DNA of 64,000 nucleotides, from NCBI GenBank assembly GCA_963680875.1, contig OY804580.1:109185534-109249533 (forward strand), read 5' to 3'. Below are positions 27,701 through 40,496 of this stretch, piece after piece. Under the pieces are notes generated by a model that saw only the letters and a program-made list of their open reading frames with translations, did no database searches and was not told the origin of the DNA. Source of the DNA: Bathymodiolus brooksi (lineage: Eukaryota > Mollusca > Bivalvia > Mytilida > Modiolidae). The first letter of the stretch is position 1. Every line of letters begins with the position of its first letter. The translations under genes were made by a program, and so were the position numbers.

Positions 27701-29091
27701 CTGTATCATTCCTATAACAGAAACTTAGGCAACCATGGTAAGTAACTTTTGTGTTTGTTTTGTTTCTGTATCATTCCTATAACAGAAACTTAGGCAACCA
27801 TGGTAAGTAATTTTGTGTTTGTTTTGTTTCTGTATCATTTCTATAACAGAAACTTAAACAGCCATGCTAAGTAACTTTGTGTTTGTTTTGTTTCTGTATC
27901 ATTCCTATAACAGAATCTTAGACGACACTGGTAAGTAACCTTTGTGTTTGTTTTGTTTCTATATCATTCCTATAACAGAAACTTAAACAACCATGGTAAG
28001 TAACTATGTGTTTGTTTTGTTTCTGTATCATTCCTATAACAGAAACTTAGACAACAATGGTAAGTAACTTTTGTGTTTGTTTTGTTTCTGTATAATTCCT
28101 ATAACAGAAACCTAGACGACCATGGTAAGTAACTATGTGTTTGTTTTGTTTCTGTATCATTCCTATAACAGAATCTTAGACGACCATGGTAAGTAACTTT
28201 TGTGTTTGTTTTGTTTCTGTATCATTCCTATAACAGAATCTTAGGCGACCATGGTAAGTAACTTTTGTGTTTGTTTTGTTTCTCTATCATTCCTATAACA
28301 GAAACATAAACAACCATGGTAAGTAACTATGTGTTTGATTTGTTTCTGTATCATTCCTATAACAGAAACTTAGGCGACCATGGTAAGTAACTTTTGTGTT
28401 TGTTTTGTTTCTGTATCATTCCTCTAACAGAAACTTAGACGACCATGGTAAGTAACTATGTGTTTGTTTTGTTTCTGTATCATTCCTATAGCAGAAAATT
28501 AGACGACCATAGTATGTAACTTTTTTGGTTGTTTTGTTTCTGTATCATTCCTATAACAGAAACTTAGGCAACCATGGTAAGTAATTTTGTGTTTGTTTTG
28601 TTTCTGTATCATTTCTATAACAGAAACTTTAACAGCCATGCTAAGTAACTTTGTGTTTGTTTTGTTTCTGTATCATTCCTATTACAGAATCTTAGACGAC
28701 CATGGTAAGTAACTTTTGTGTTTGTTTTGTTTCTATATCATTCCTATAACAGAAACTTAAACAACCGTGGTAAGTAACTATGTGTTTGTTTTGTTTCTGT
28801 ATCATTCCTATAACAGAAACCTAAACAACCATGGAAAGTAACTTTTATGTTTGTTTTGTTTCTGTATCATTCCTCTAACAGAAAATTAGACGACCATAGT
28901 ATGTAACTTTTGTGTTTGTTTTGTTTCTGTATCATTCCTATAACAGAAACTTAGGCAACCATGGTAAGTAACTCTTGTGTTTGTTTTGTTTCTGTATCAT
29001 TCCTATAGCAGAAACTTAGGCAACCATGGTAAGTAACTTTTGTGTTTGTTTTGTTTCTGTATCATTCCTATAACAGAAACTTAGACAACCA
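24764..29091 (+). repeat. HOR unit B1, 4328 bp (about 67 monomers)
   Basis: Starts at a chimeric monomer in which GACAACC is joined to ATGCTAAG, and the identical chimera occurs at 29089, 4328 bases later. The GTGTTGTTTG monomers near 26132 and 26262 recur at the same offset (near 30460 and 30590). The unit holds GTTTCATTTG (25361), AACTGAAAC (near 25838) and GTAACTAAC (26641) variants. It is the longest unit found. Confidence 0.8.
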
Positions 29092-30950
29092 TGCTAAGTA
29101 ACTTTGTGTTTGTTTTGTTTCTGTATCATTCCTATAACAGAATCTTAGACGACCATGGTAAGTAACTTTTGTGTTTGTTTTGTTTCTATATCATTCCTAT
29201 AACAGAAACTTAAACAACCATGGTAAGTAACTATGTGTTTGTTTTGTTTCTGTATCATTCCTATAACAGAAACTTAGGCGACCATGGTAAGTAACTTTTG
29301 TGTTTGTTTTGTTTCTGTATCATTCCTCTAACAGAAACTTAGACGACCATGGTAAGTAATTATGTGTTTGTTTTGTTTCTGTATCATTCCTATAACAGAA
29401 AATTAGACGACCATAGTATGTAACTTTTTTGTTTGTTTTGTTTCTGTATCATTCCTATAACAGAAACTTAGACGACCTTGGTAAATATCTAAGTGTTTGC
29501 CTTGTTTCTTTATCATTCCTATAACAGAAACTTAGACGACCATGGTAAGTAACTTTTGTGTTTGTTTTGTTTCTGTATCATTCCTATAACAGAAACTTAG
29601 GCAGCCATGGTAAGTAACTATGTGTTTGTTTTGTTTCTGTATCATTCCTATAACAGAAACTTAGGCAACCATGGTAAGTAACTTTTGTGTTTCATTTGTT
29701 TCTGTATCAATCCTATAACAGAAACTTAGACGACAATGGTAAATATCTATGTGTTTGCTTTGTTTCTTTATCATTCCTATAGCAGAAACTTAGACGACCA
29801 TGGAAAGTAACTTTTATGTTTGTTTTATTTCTGTATCATTCCTCTATCAGAAACTTAGACGACCATGGTAAGTAACAATGTGTTTGTTTTGTTTCTGTAT
29901 CATTCCTCTAACAGAAACTTAGACGACCATGGTAAGTAACTATGTGTTTGTTTTGTTTCTGTATCATTCCTATAACAGAATCTTAGACGACCATGGTAAG
30001 TAACTATGTGTTTGTTTTGTTTCTGTATCATTCCTATAATAGAAACCTAGACGACCATGGTAAGTAACTATGTGTTTGTTTTGTTTCTGTATCATTCATA
30101 TAACAGAAACTTAGGCGACCATGGTAAGTAACTTTTGTGTTTGTTTTGTTTCTGTATCATTCCTCTAACTGAAACTTAGACGACCATGGTAAGTAACTTT
30201 GTGTTTGTTTTGTTTCTGTATCATTCCTATAACAGGAAATTAGACGACCATAGTATGTAACTTTTTTGGTTGTTTTGTTTCTGTATCATTCCTATAACAG
30301 AAACTTAGGCAACCATGGTAAGTAATTTTGTGTTTGTTTTGTTTCTGTATCATTTCTATAACAGAAACTTTAACAGCCATGCTAAGTAACTTTGTGTTTG
30401 TTTTGTTTCTATATCATTCCTATAACAGAAACTTAAACAACCGTGGTAAGTAACTATGTGTTGTTTGTTTTGTTTCTGTATCATTCCTATAACAGAATCT
30501 TAGACGACCATGGTAAGTAACTTTTGTGTTTGTTTTGTTTCTATATCATTCCTATAACAGAAACTTAAACAACCGTGGTAAGTAACTATGTGTTGTTTGT
30601 TTTGTTTCTGTATCATTCCTATAACAGAAACCTAAACAACCATGGAAAGTAACTTTTATGTTTGTTTTGTTTCTGTATCATTCCTCTAACAGAAACTTAG
30701 ACGACCATGGTAAGTAACTATGTGTTTATTTTGTTTCTGTATCATTCCTATAACAGAAAATTAGACGACCATAGTATGTAACTTTTGTGTTTGTTTTGTT
30801 TCTGTATCATTCCTATAACAGAAACTTAGGCAACCATGGTAAGTAACTCTTGTGTTTGTTTTGTTTCTGTATCATTCCTATAGCAGAAACTTAGGCAACC
30901 ATGGTAAGTAACTTTTGTGTTTGTTTTGTTTCTGTATCATTCCTATAACA
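29092..30950 (+). repeat. HOR unit B2, partial copy of B1
   Basis: Matches 24764-26622 at a 4328 offset, with single differences such as ATAATAGAAACC near 30035. It breaks near 30950, where the expected AAATTTAGACAACC monomer is replaced by AAACTTAAACAACC leading into sequence like that at about 26.95 kb (CCATAATATG at 27151 and 31157). The copy is thus truncated by a second rearrangement. Confidence 0.8.
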
Positions 30951-31200
30951 GAAACTTAAACAACCATGGTAAGTAACTATGTGTTTGTTTTGTTTCTGTA
31001 TCATTCCTATAACAGAAACTTAGGCGACCATGGTAAGTAACTTTTGTGTTTGTTTTGTTTCTGTATCATTCCTCTAACAGAAACTTAGACGACCATGGTA
31101 AGTAATTATGTGTTTGTTTTGTTTCTGTATCATTCCTATAACAGAAAATTAGACGACCATAATATGTAACTTTTTTGTTTGTTTTGTTTCTGTATCATTC

Positions 31201-33000
31201 CTATAACAGAATCTTAGACGACCATGGTAAGTAACTTTTGTGTTTGTTTTGTTTCTATATCATTCCTATAACAGAAACTTAAACAACCATGGTAAGTAAC
31301 TATGTGTTTGTTTTGTTTCTGTATCATTCCTATAACAGAAACTTAGGCGACCATGGTAAGTAACTTTTGTGTTTGTTTTGTTTCTGTATCATTCCTCTAA
31401 CAGAAACTTAGACGACCATGGTAAGTAATTATGTGTTTGTTTTGTTTCTGTATCATTCCTATAACAGAAAATTAGACGACCATAGTATGTAACTTTTTTG
31501 TTTGTTTTGTTTCTGTATCATTCCTATAACAGAAACTTAGACGACCTTGGTAAATATCTAAGTGTTTGCCTTGTTTCTTTATCATTCCTATAACAGAAAC
31601 TTAGACGACCATGGTAAGTAACTTTTGTGTTTGTTTTGTTTCTGTATCATTCCTATAACAGAAACTTAGGCAGCCATGGTAAGTAACTATGTGTTTGTTT
31701 TGTTTCTGTATCATTCCTATAACAGAAACTTAGGCAACCATGGTAAGTAACTTTTGTGTTTCATTTGTTTCTGTATCAATCCTATAACAGAAACTTAGAC
31801 GACAATGGTAAATATCTATGTGTTTGCTTTGTTTCTTTATCATTCCTATAGCAGAAACTTAGACGACCATGGAAAGTAACTTTTATGTTTGTTTTATTTC
31901 TGTATCATTCCTCTATCAGAAACTTAGACGACCATGGTAAGTAACAATGTGTTTGTTTTGTTTCTGTATCATTCCTCTAACAGAAACTTAGACGACCATG
32001 GTAAGTAACTATGTGTTTGTTTTGTTTCTGTATCATTCCTATAACAGAATCTTAGACGACCATGGTAAGTAACTATGTGTTTGTTTTGTTTCTGTATCAT
32101 TCCTATAACAGAAACCTAGACGACCATGGTAAGTAACTATGTGTTTGTTTTGTTTCTGTATCATTCATATAACAGAAACTTAGGCGACCATGGTAAGTAA
32201 CTTTTGTGTTTGTTTTGTTTCTGTATCATTCCTCTAACTGAAACTTAGACGACCATGGTAAGTAACTTTGTGTTTGTTTTGTTTCTGTATCATTCCTATA
32301 ACAGGAAATTAGACGACCATAGTATGTAACTTTTTTGGTTGTTTTGTTTCTGTATCATTCCTATAACAGAAACTTAGGCAACCATGGTAAGTAATTTTGT
32401 GTTTGTTTTGTTTCTGTATCATTTCTATAACAGAAACTTTAACAGCCATGCTAAGTAACTTTGTGTTTGTTTTGTTTCTATATCATTCCTATAACAGAAA
32501 CTTAAACAACCGTGGTAAGTAACTATGTGTTGTTTGTTTTGTTTCTGTATCATTCCTATAACAGAATCTTAGACGACCATGGTAAGTAACTTTTGTGTTT
32601 GTTTTGTTTCTATATCATTCCTATAACAGAAACTTAAACAACCGTGGTAAGTAACTATGTGTTGTTTGTTTTGTTTCTGTATCATTCCTATAACAGAAAC
32701 CTAAACAACCATGGAAAGTAACTTTTATGTTTGTTTTGTTTCTGTATCATTCCTCTAACAGAAACTTAGACGACCATGGTAAGTAACTATGTGTTTATTT
32801 TGTTTCTGTATCATTCCTATAACAGAAAATTAGACGACCATAGTATGTAACTTTTGTGTTTGTTTTGTTTCTGTATCATTCCTATAACAGAAACTTAGGC
32901 AACCATGGTAAGTAACTCTTGTGTTTGTTTTGTTTCTGTATCATTCCTATAGCAGAAACTTAGGCAACCATGGTAAGTAACTTTTGTGTTTGTTTTGTTT
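31201..33000 (+). repeat. Repeat of 29132-30930 at 2069-bp offset
   Basis: The second GTGTTGTTTG monomer of the pair lies at about 30588 and 32657, 2069 bases (32 monomers) apart, and the GTTTCATTTG marker (29689, 31758) shows the same spacing. The junction near 31190-31210 joins an AATATG monomer to an AATCTTAG monomer. From about 32.9 kb the sequence follows B1 at a 6397 offset instead. Confidence 0.8.
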
Positions 33001-35450
33001 CTGTATCATTCCTATAACAGAAATTTAGACAACCATGGTAACTAACTTTTGTGTTTGTTTTGTTTCTGTATCATTCCTATAACAGAAACTTAGGCAACCA
33101 TGGTAAGTAACTATGTGTTTGTTTTGTTTCTGTATCATTCCTATAACAAAAACTTAGACAACCATGGTAAGTAATTTTGTGTTTGTTTTGTTTCTGTATC
33201 ATTTCTATAACAGAAACTTAAACAGCCATGCTAAGTAACTTTGTGTTTGTTTTGTTTCTGTATCATTCCTATAACAGAATCTTAGACGACCATGGTAAGT
33301 AACTTTTGTGTTTGTTTTGTTTTTATATCATTCCTATAACAGAAACTTAAACAACCATGGTAAGTAACTATGTGTTTGTTTTGTTTCTGTATCATTCCTA
33401 TAACAGAAACTTAGGCGACCATGGTAAGTAACTTTTGTGTTTGTTTTGTTTCTGTATCATTCCTCTAACAGAAACTTAGACGACCATGGTAAGTAATTAT
33501 GTGTTTGTTTTGTTTCTGTATCATTCCTATAACAGAAAATTAGACGACCATAATATGTAACTTTTTTGTTTGTTTTGTTTCTGTATCATTCCTATAACAG
33601 AAACTTAGACGACCTTGGTAAATATCTAAGTGTTTGCCTTGTTTCTTTATCATTCCTATAACAGAAATTTAGACGACCATGGTAAGTAACTTTTGTGTTT
33701 GTTTTGTTTCTGTATCATTCCTATAACAGAAACTTAGGCAGCCATGGTAAGTAACTATGTGTTTGTTTTGTTTCTGTATCATTCCTATAACAGAAACTTA
33801 GGCAACCATGGTAAGTAACTTTTGTGTTTGATTTGTTTCTGTATCAATCCTATAACAGAAACTTAGGCAACCATGGTAAGTAACTCTTGTGTTTAATTTG
33901 TTTCTGTATCATTCCAATAACAGAAACCTAAACAACCATGGAAAGTAACTTTTATGTTTGTTTTGTTTCTGTATCATTCCTCTAACAGAAACTTAGACGA
34001 CCATGGTAAGTAACTATGTGTTTATTTTGTTTCTGTATCATTCCTATAACAGAAAATTAGACGACCATAGTATGTAACTTTTGTGTTTGTTTTGTTTCTG
34101 TATCATTCCTATAACAGAAACTTAGGCAACCATGGTAAGTAACTCTTGTGTTTAATTTGTTTCTGTATCATTCCTATAGCAGAAACTTAGGCAACCATGG
34201 TAAGTAACTTTTGTGTTTGTTTTGTTTCTGTATCATTCCTATAACAGAAACTTAGGCAACCATGGTAAGTAATTTTGTGTTTGTTTTGTTTCTGTATCAT
34301 TTCTATAACAGAAACTTAAACAGCCATGCTAAGTAACTTTGTGTTTGTTTTGTTTCTGTATCATTCCTATAACAGAATCTTAGACGACACTGGTAAGTAA
34401 CCTTTGTGTTTGTTTTGTTTCTATATCATTCCTATAACAGAAACTTAAACAACCATGGTAAGTAACTATGTGTTTGTTTTGTTTCTGTATCATTCCTATA
34501 ACAGAAACTTAGACGACAATGGTAAGTAACTTTTGTGTTTGTTTTGTTTCTGTATAATTCCTATAACAGAAACCTAGACGACCATGGTAAGTAACTATGT
34601 GTTTGTTTTGTTTCTGTATCATTCCTATAACAGAATCTTAGACGACCATGGTAAGTAACTTTTGTGTTTGTTTTGTTTCTGTATCATTCCTATAACAGAA
34701 TCTTAGGCGACCATGGTAAGTAACTTTTGTGTTTGTTTTGTTTCTCTATCATTCCTATAACAGAAACATAAACAACCATGGTAAGTAACTATGTGTTTGA
34801 TTTGTTTCTGTATCATTCCTATAACAGAAACTTAGGCGACCATGGTAAGTAACTTTTGTGTTTGTTTTGTTTCTGTATCATTCCTCTAACAGAAACTTAG
34901 ACGACCATGGTAAGTAACTATGTGTTTGTTTTGTTTCTGTATCATTCCTATAGCAGAAAATTAGACGACCATAGTATGTAACTTTTTTGGTTGTTTTGTT
35001 TCTGTATCATTCCTATAACAGAAACTTAGGCAACCATGGTAAGTAATTTTGTGTTTGTTTTGTTTCTGTATCATTTCTATAACAGAAACTTTAACAGCCA
35101 TGCTAAGTAACTTTGTGTTTGTTTTGTTTCTGTATCATTCCTATTACAGAATCTTAGACGACCATGGTAAGTAACTTTTGTGTTTGTTTTGTTTCTATAT
35201 CATTCCTATAACAGAAACTTAAACAACCGTGGTAAGTAACTATGTGTTTGTTTTGTTTCTGTATCATTCCTATAACAGAAACCTAAACAACCATGGAAAG
35301 TAACTTTTATGTTTGTTTTGTTTCTGTATCATTCCTCTAACAGAAAATTAGACGACCATAGTATGTAACTTTTGTGTTTGTTTTGTTTCTGTATCATTCC
35401 TATAACAGAAACTTAGGCAACCATGGTAAGTAACTCTTGTGTTTGTTTTG
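33001..35450 (+). repeat. Copy of 26604-28990 at 6397/6462-bp offset
   Basis: GTAACTAAC at 26641 and 33038 and CCATAATATG at 27151 and 33548 give 6397. Further on, CTATTACAG (28679 and 35141) gives 6462. The 65-base step is one monomer: the 34.1-kb copy has an AACTCTTGTGTTTAATTTG monomer that is absent near 27.74 kb. This is a clean single-monomer insertion or deletion between otherwise matching copies. Confidence 0.8.
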
Positions 35451-37274
35451 TTTCTGTATCATTCCTATAGCAGAAACTTAGGCAACCATGGTAAGTAACT
35501 TTTGTGTTTGTTTTGTTTCTGTATCATTCCTATAACAGAAATTTAGACAACCATGGTAAGTAACTTTTGTGTTTGTTTTGTTTCTGTATCATTCCTATAA
35601 CAGAAACTTAGGCAACCATGGTAAGTAACTATGTGTTTGTTTTGTTTCTGTATCATTCCTATAACAGAAACTTAGACAACCATGGTAAGTAATTTTGTGT
35701 TTGTTTTGTTTCTGTATCATTTCTATAACAGAAACTTAAACAGCCATGCTAAGTAACTTTGTGTTTGTTTTGTTTCTGTATCATTCCTATAACAGAATCT
35801 TAGACGACCATGGTAAGTAACTTTTGTGTTTGTTTTGTTTCTATATCATTCCTATAACAGAAACTTAAACAACCATGGTAAGTAACTATGTGTTTGTTTT
35901 GTTTCTGTATCATTCCTATAACAGAAACTTAGGCGACCATGGTAAGTAACTTTTGTGTTTGTTTTGTTTCTGTATCATTCCTCTAACAGAAACTTAGACG
36001 ACCATGGTAAGTAATTATGTGTTTGTTTTGTTTCTGTATCATTCCTATAACAGAAAATTAGACGACCATAGTATGTAACTTTTTTGTTTGTTTTGTTTCT
36101 GTATCATTCCTATAACAGAAACTTAGACGACCTTGGTAAATATCTAAGTGTTTGCCTTGTTTCTTTATCATTCCTATAACAGAAACTTAGACGACCATGG
36201 TAAGTAACTTTTGTGTTTGTTTTGTTTCTATATCATTCCTATAACAGAAATTTAAACAACCATGGTAAGTAACTATGAGTTTGTTTTGTTTCTGTATCAT
36301 TCCTATAACAGAAACTTAGGCGACAATGGTAAATATCTAAGTGTTTGCCTTGATTCTTTATCATTCCTATAACAGAAACTTAGACGACCATGGTAAGTAA
36401 CTTTTGTGTTTGTTTTGTTTCTGTATCATTCCTATAACAGAAACTTAGGCAGCCATGGTAAGTAACTATGTGTTTGTTTTGTTTCTGTATCATTCCTATA
36501 ACAGAAACTTAGGCAACCATGGTAAGTAACTTTTGTGTTTGTTTTGTTTCTGTATCAATCCTATAGCAGAAACTTAGACGACAATGGTAAATATCTATGT
36601 GTTTGCTTTGTTTCTTTATCATTCCTATAGCAGAAACTTAGACGACCATGGAAAGTAACTTTTATGTTTGTTTTATTTCTTTATCATTTCTATAACAGAA
36701 ACTTTAACAGCCATGCTAAGTAACTTTGTGTTTGTTTTGTTTCTGTATCATTCCTATAACAGAATCTTAGAAGACCATGGTAAGTAACTTTTGTGTTTGT
36801 TTTGTTTCTGTATCATTCCTATAACAGAAACTTAGACAACCATGGTAAGTAATTTTGTGTTTGTTTTGTTTCTGTATCATTTCTATAACAGAAACTTAAA
36901 CAGCCATGCTAAGTAACTTTGTGTTTGTTTTGTTTCTGTATCATTCCTATAACAGAATCTTAGACGACCATGGTAAGTAACTTTTGTGTTTGTTTTGTTT
37001 CTGTATCATTCCTATAACAGAAACCTAGACGACCATGGTAAGTAACTATGTGTTTGTTTTGTTTCTGTATCATTCCTATAACAGAAACTTAAACAACCAT
37101 GGTAAGTAACTATGTGTTTGTTTTGTTTCTGTATCATTCCTATAACAGAAACTTAGGCGACCATGGTAAGTAACTTTTGTGTTTGTTTTGTTTCTGTATC
37201 ATTCCTCTAACAGAAACTTAGACGACCATGGTAAGTAACTATGTGTTTGTTTTGTTTCTGTATCATTCCTATAA
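35451..37274 (+). repeat. Domain B, later mixed segment
   Basis: Combines a piece like 24.6-25.2 kb with, from about 36.3 kb, a piece like 21.4-22.4 kb at offset 14981. Differences from its partner are few, for example AATCTTAGAAGACC near 36766 where the partner has GACGACC. A private TATGAGTTTG and TTGATTCTTTATC pair lies near 36275-36360. Only satellite monomers are present. Confidence 0.75.
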
Positions 37275-40200
37275 CAGAAAATTAGACGACCATAGTATGT
37301 AACTTTTTTGGTTGTTTTGTTTCTGTATCATTCCTATAACAGAAACTTAGGCAACCATGGTAAGTAATTTTGTGTTTGTTTTGTTTCTGTATCAATTCTA
37401 TAACAGAAACTTAAACAGCCATGCTAAGTAACTTTGTGTTTGTTTTGTTTCTGTATCATTCCTATAACAGAATCTTAGACGACCATGGTAAGTAACTTTT
37501 GTGTTTGTTTTGTTTCTGTATCATTCCTATAACAGAAACTTAGGCGACCATGGTAAGTAACTTTTGTGTTTGTTTTGTTTCTGTATCATTCCTCTAACAG
37601 AAACTTAGACGACCATGGTAAGTAATTGTGTGTTTGTTTTGTTTCTGTATCATTCCTATAACAGATAATTAGACGACCATAGTGTGTAACTTTTTTGTTT
37701 GTTTTGTTTCTGTATCATTCCTATAACAGAAACTTAGACGACAATGGTAAATATCTAAGTGTTTGCCTTGTTTCTTTATCATTCCTATAACAGAAACTTA
37801 GACGACCATGGTAAGTAACTTTTGTGTTTGTTTTGTTTCTGTATCATTCCTATAACAGAAACTTAGGCAGACATGGTAAGTAACTATGTGTTTGTTTTGT
37901 TTCTGTATCATTCCTATAACAGAAACTTAGGCAGACATGGTAAGTAACTATGTGTTTGTTTTGTTTCTCTATCATTCCTATAACAGAAACTTAAACAACC
38001 ATGGGAAGTAACTATGTGTTTGCTTTGTTTCTGTATCATTCCTATAACAGAATCTTTTACGACCATGGTAAGTAACTATGTGTTTGTTTTGTTTCTGTAT
38101 CATTCCTATAACAGAAACTTAAACAACCATGGTAAGTAACTATGTGTTTGTTTTGTTTCTGTATCATTCCTATAACAGAAACTTAGGCGACCATGGTAAG
38201 TAACTTTTGTGTTTGTTTTGTTTCTGTATCATTCCTCTAACAGAAACTTAGACGACCATGGTAAGTAACTATGTGTTTGTTTTGTTTCTGTATCATTCCT
38301 ATAACAGAAAATTAGACGACCATAGTATGTAACTTTTTTGGTTGTTTTGTTTCTGTATCATTCCTATAACAGAAACTTAGGCAACCATGGTAAGTAATTT
38401 TATGTTTGTTTTGTTTCTGTATCATTTCTATAACAGAAACTTTAACAGCCATGCTAAGTAACTTTGTGTTTGTTTTGTTTCTGTATCATTCCTATAACAG
38501 AAGCTTAGACGACCATGGTAAGTAACTTTTGTGTTGGTTTTGTTTCTATATCATTCCTATAACAGAAACTTAAACAACCGTGGTAAGTAACTATGTGTTT
38601 GTTTTGTTTCTGTATCATTCCTATAACAGAAACCTAAACAACCATGGAAAGTAACTTTTATGTTTGTTTTGTTTCTGTATCATTCCTCTAACAAAAACTT
38701 AGACCACCATGGTAAGTAACTATGTGTTTATTTTGTTTCTGTATCATTCCTCTAACAGAAAATTAGACGACCATAGTATGTAACTTTTTTGTTTGTTTTG
38801 TTTCTGTATCATTCCTATAACAGAAACTTAGACGACCTTGGTAAATATCTAAGTGTTTGCCTTGTTTCTTTATCATTCCTATAACAGAAACTTAGACGAC
38901 CATGGTAAGTAACTTTTGTGTTTGTTTTGTTTCTGTATCATTCCTATAACAGAAACTTAGGCAGCCATGGTAAGTAACTATTTGTTTGTTTTGTTTCTGT
39001 ATCATTCCTATAACAGAAACTTAGGCAACCATGGTAAGTAACTTTTGTGTTTCATTTGTTTCTGTATCAATCCTATAACAAAAACTTAGACGACAATGGT
39101 AAATATCTATGTGTTTGCTTTGTTTCTTTATCATTCCTATAGCAGAAACTTAGACGACCATGGAAAGTAACTTTTATGTTTGTTTTATTTCTGTATCATT
39201 CGTCTATCAGAAACTTAGACGACCATGGTAAGTAACAATGTGTTTGTTTTGTTTCTGTATCATTCCTCTAACAGAAACTTAGACGACCATGGTAAGTAAC
39301 TATGTGTTTGTTTTGTTTCTGTATCATTCCTATAACAGAATCTTAGACGACCATGGTAAGTAAATATGTGTTTGTTTTGTTTCTGTATCATTCCTATAAC
39401 AGAAACCTAGACGACCATGGTAAGTAACTATGTGTTTGTTTTGTTTCTGTGTCATTCCTATAACAGAAACTTAGGCGACCATGGTAAGTAACTTTTGTGT
39501 TTGTTTTGTTTCTGTATCATTCCTCTAACAGAAACCTAGACGACCATGGTAAGTAACTATGTGTTTGTTTTGTTTCTGTATCATTCCTATAACAGAAACT
39601 TAGACGACCATGGTAAGTAACTTTGTGTTTGTTTTGTTTCTGTATCATTCCTCTAACAGAAACTTAGGCGACCATGGTAAGTAACTTTTTTATTTGTTTT
39701 GTTTCTGTATCATTCCTATAACAGAAACTTAGACAACAATGGTAAGTAACTTTTGTGTTTGTTTTGTTTCTGTATCATTCCTATAACAGAAACTTAGACG
39801 ACCATGGTTAGTAACTATGTGTTTGTTTTGTTTCTGTATCATTCCTATAACAGAAACTTAGACGACCATGGTAAGTAACTACGTGTTTGTTTTGTTTCTG
39901 AATCATTCCTATAACAGAAACTTAGAAGACCATGGTTAGTAAATATGTGTTTGTTTTTGTTTCTGTATCATTCCTATAACAGAAACTTAGACGACCATGG
40001 TAAGTAACTATTCGTTGGTTTTGTTTCTGTATCATTCCTAAAACAGAAAATTAGACGACCATAGTATGTAACTTTTGTGTTTGTTTTGTTTCTGTATCAT
40101 TCCTATAACAGAAACTTAGACTACCTTGGTAAGTAACTATTTGTTTGTTTTGTTTCTGTATCATTCCTATAACAGAAAATTGGACGACCATAGTATGTAA

Positions 40201-40496
40201 CTTTTGTGTTTGTTTTGTTTCTGTATCATTCCTATAACAGAAACTTAGGCAACCATGGTAAGTAACTCTTGTGTTTGTTTTGTTTCTGTATCATTCCTAT
40301 AACAGAACATTAGGCAACCATGGCAAGTAACTTTTGTGTTTGTTTTGTTTCTGTATCATTCCTATAACAGAAATTTAGACAACCATGGTAAGTAACTTTT
40401 GTGTTTGTTTTGTTTCTGTATCATTCCTATAACAGAAACTTAAACAACCATGGTAAGTAACTATGTGTTTGTTTTGTTTCTGTATCATTCCTATAA
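37275..40496 (+). repeat. HOR unit C1, about 3222 bp (50 monomers)
   Basis: ACAGATAATT at 37661 and 40883 are 3222 bases apart and CTATTCG at 40008 and 43229 are 3221 apart. The unit carries AATCTTTTACGACC (near 38050), GGCAGACATGG monomers, and TTTTATTTG. It contains the return of the TATTCGTTGG marker after an absence of 19.5 kb, so the domain B to C switch lies inside this unit. Confidence 0.8.
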
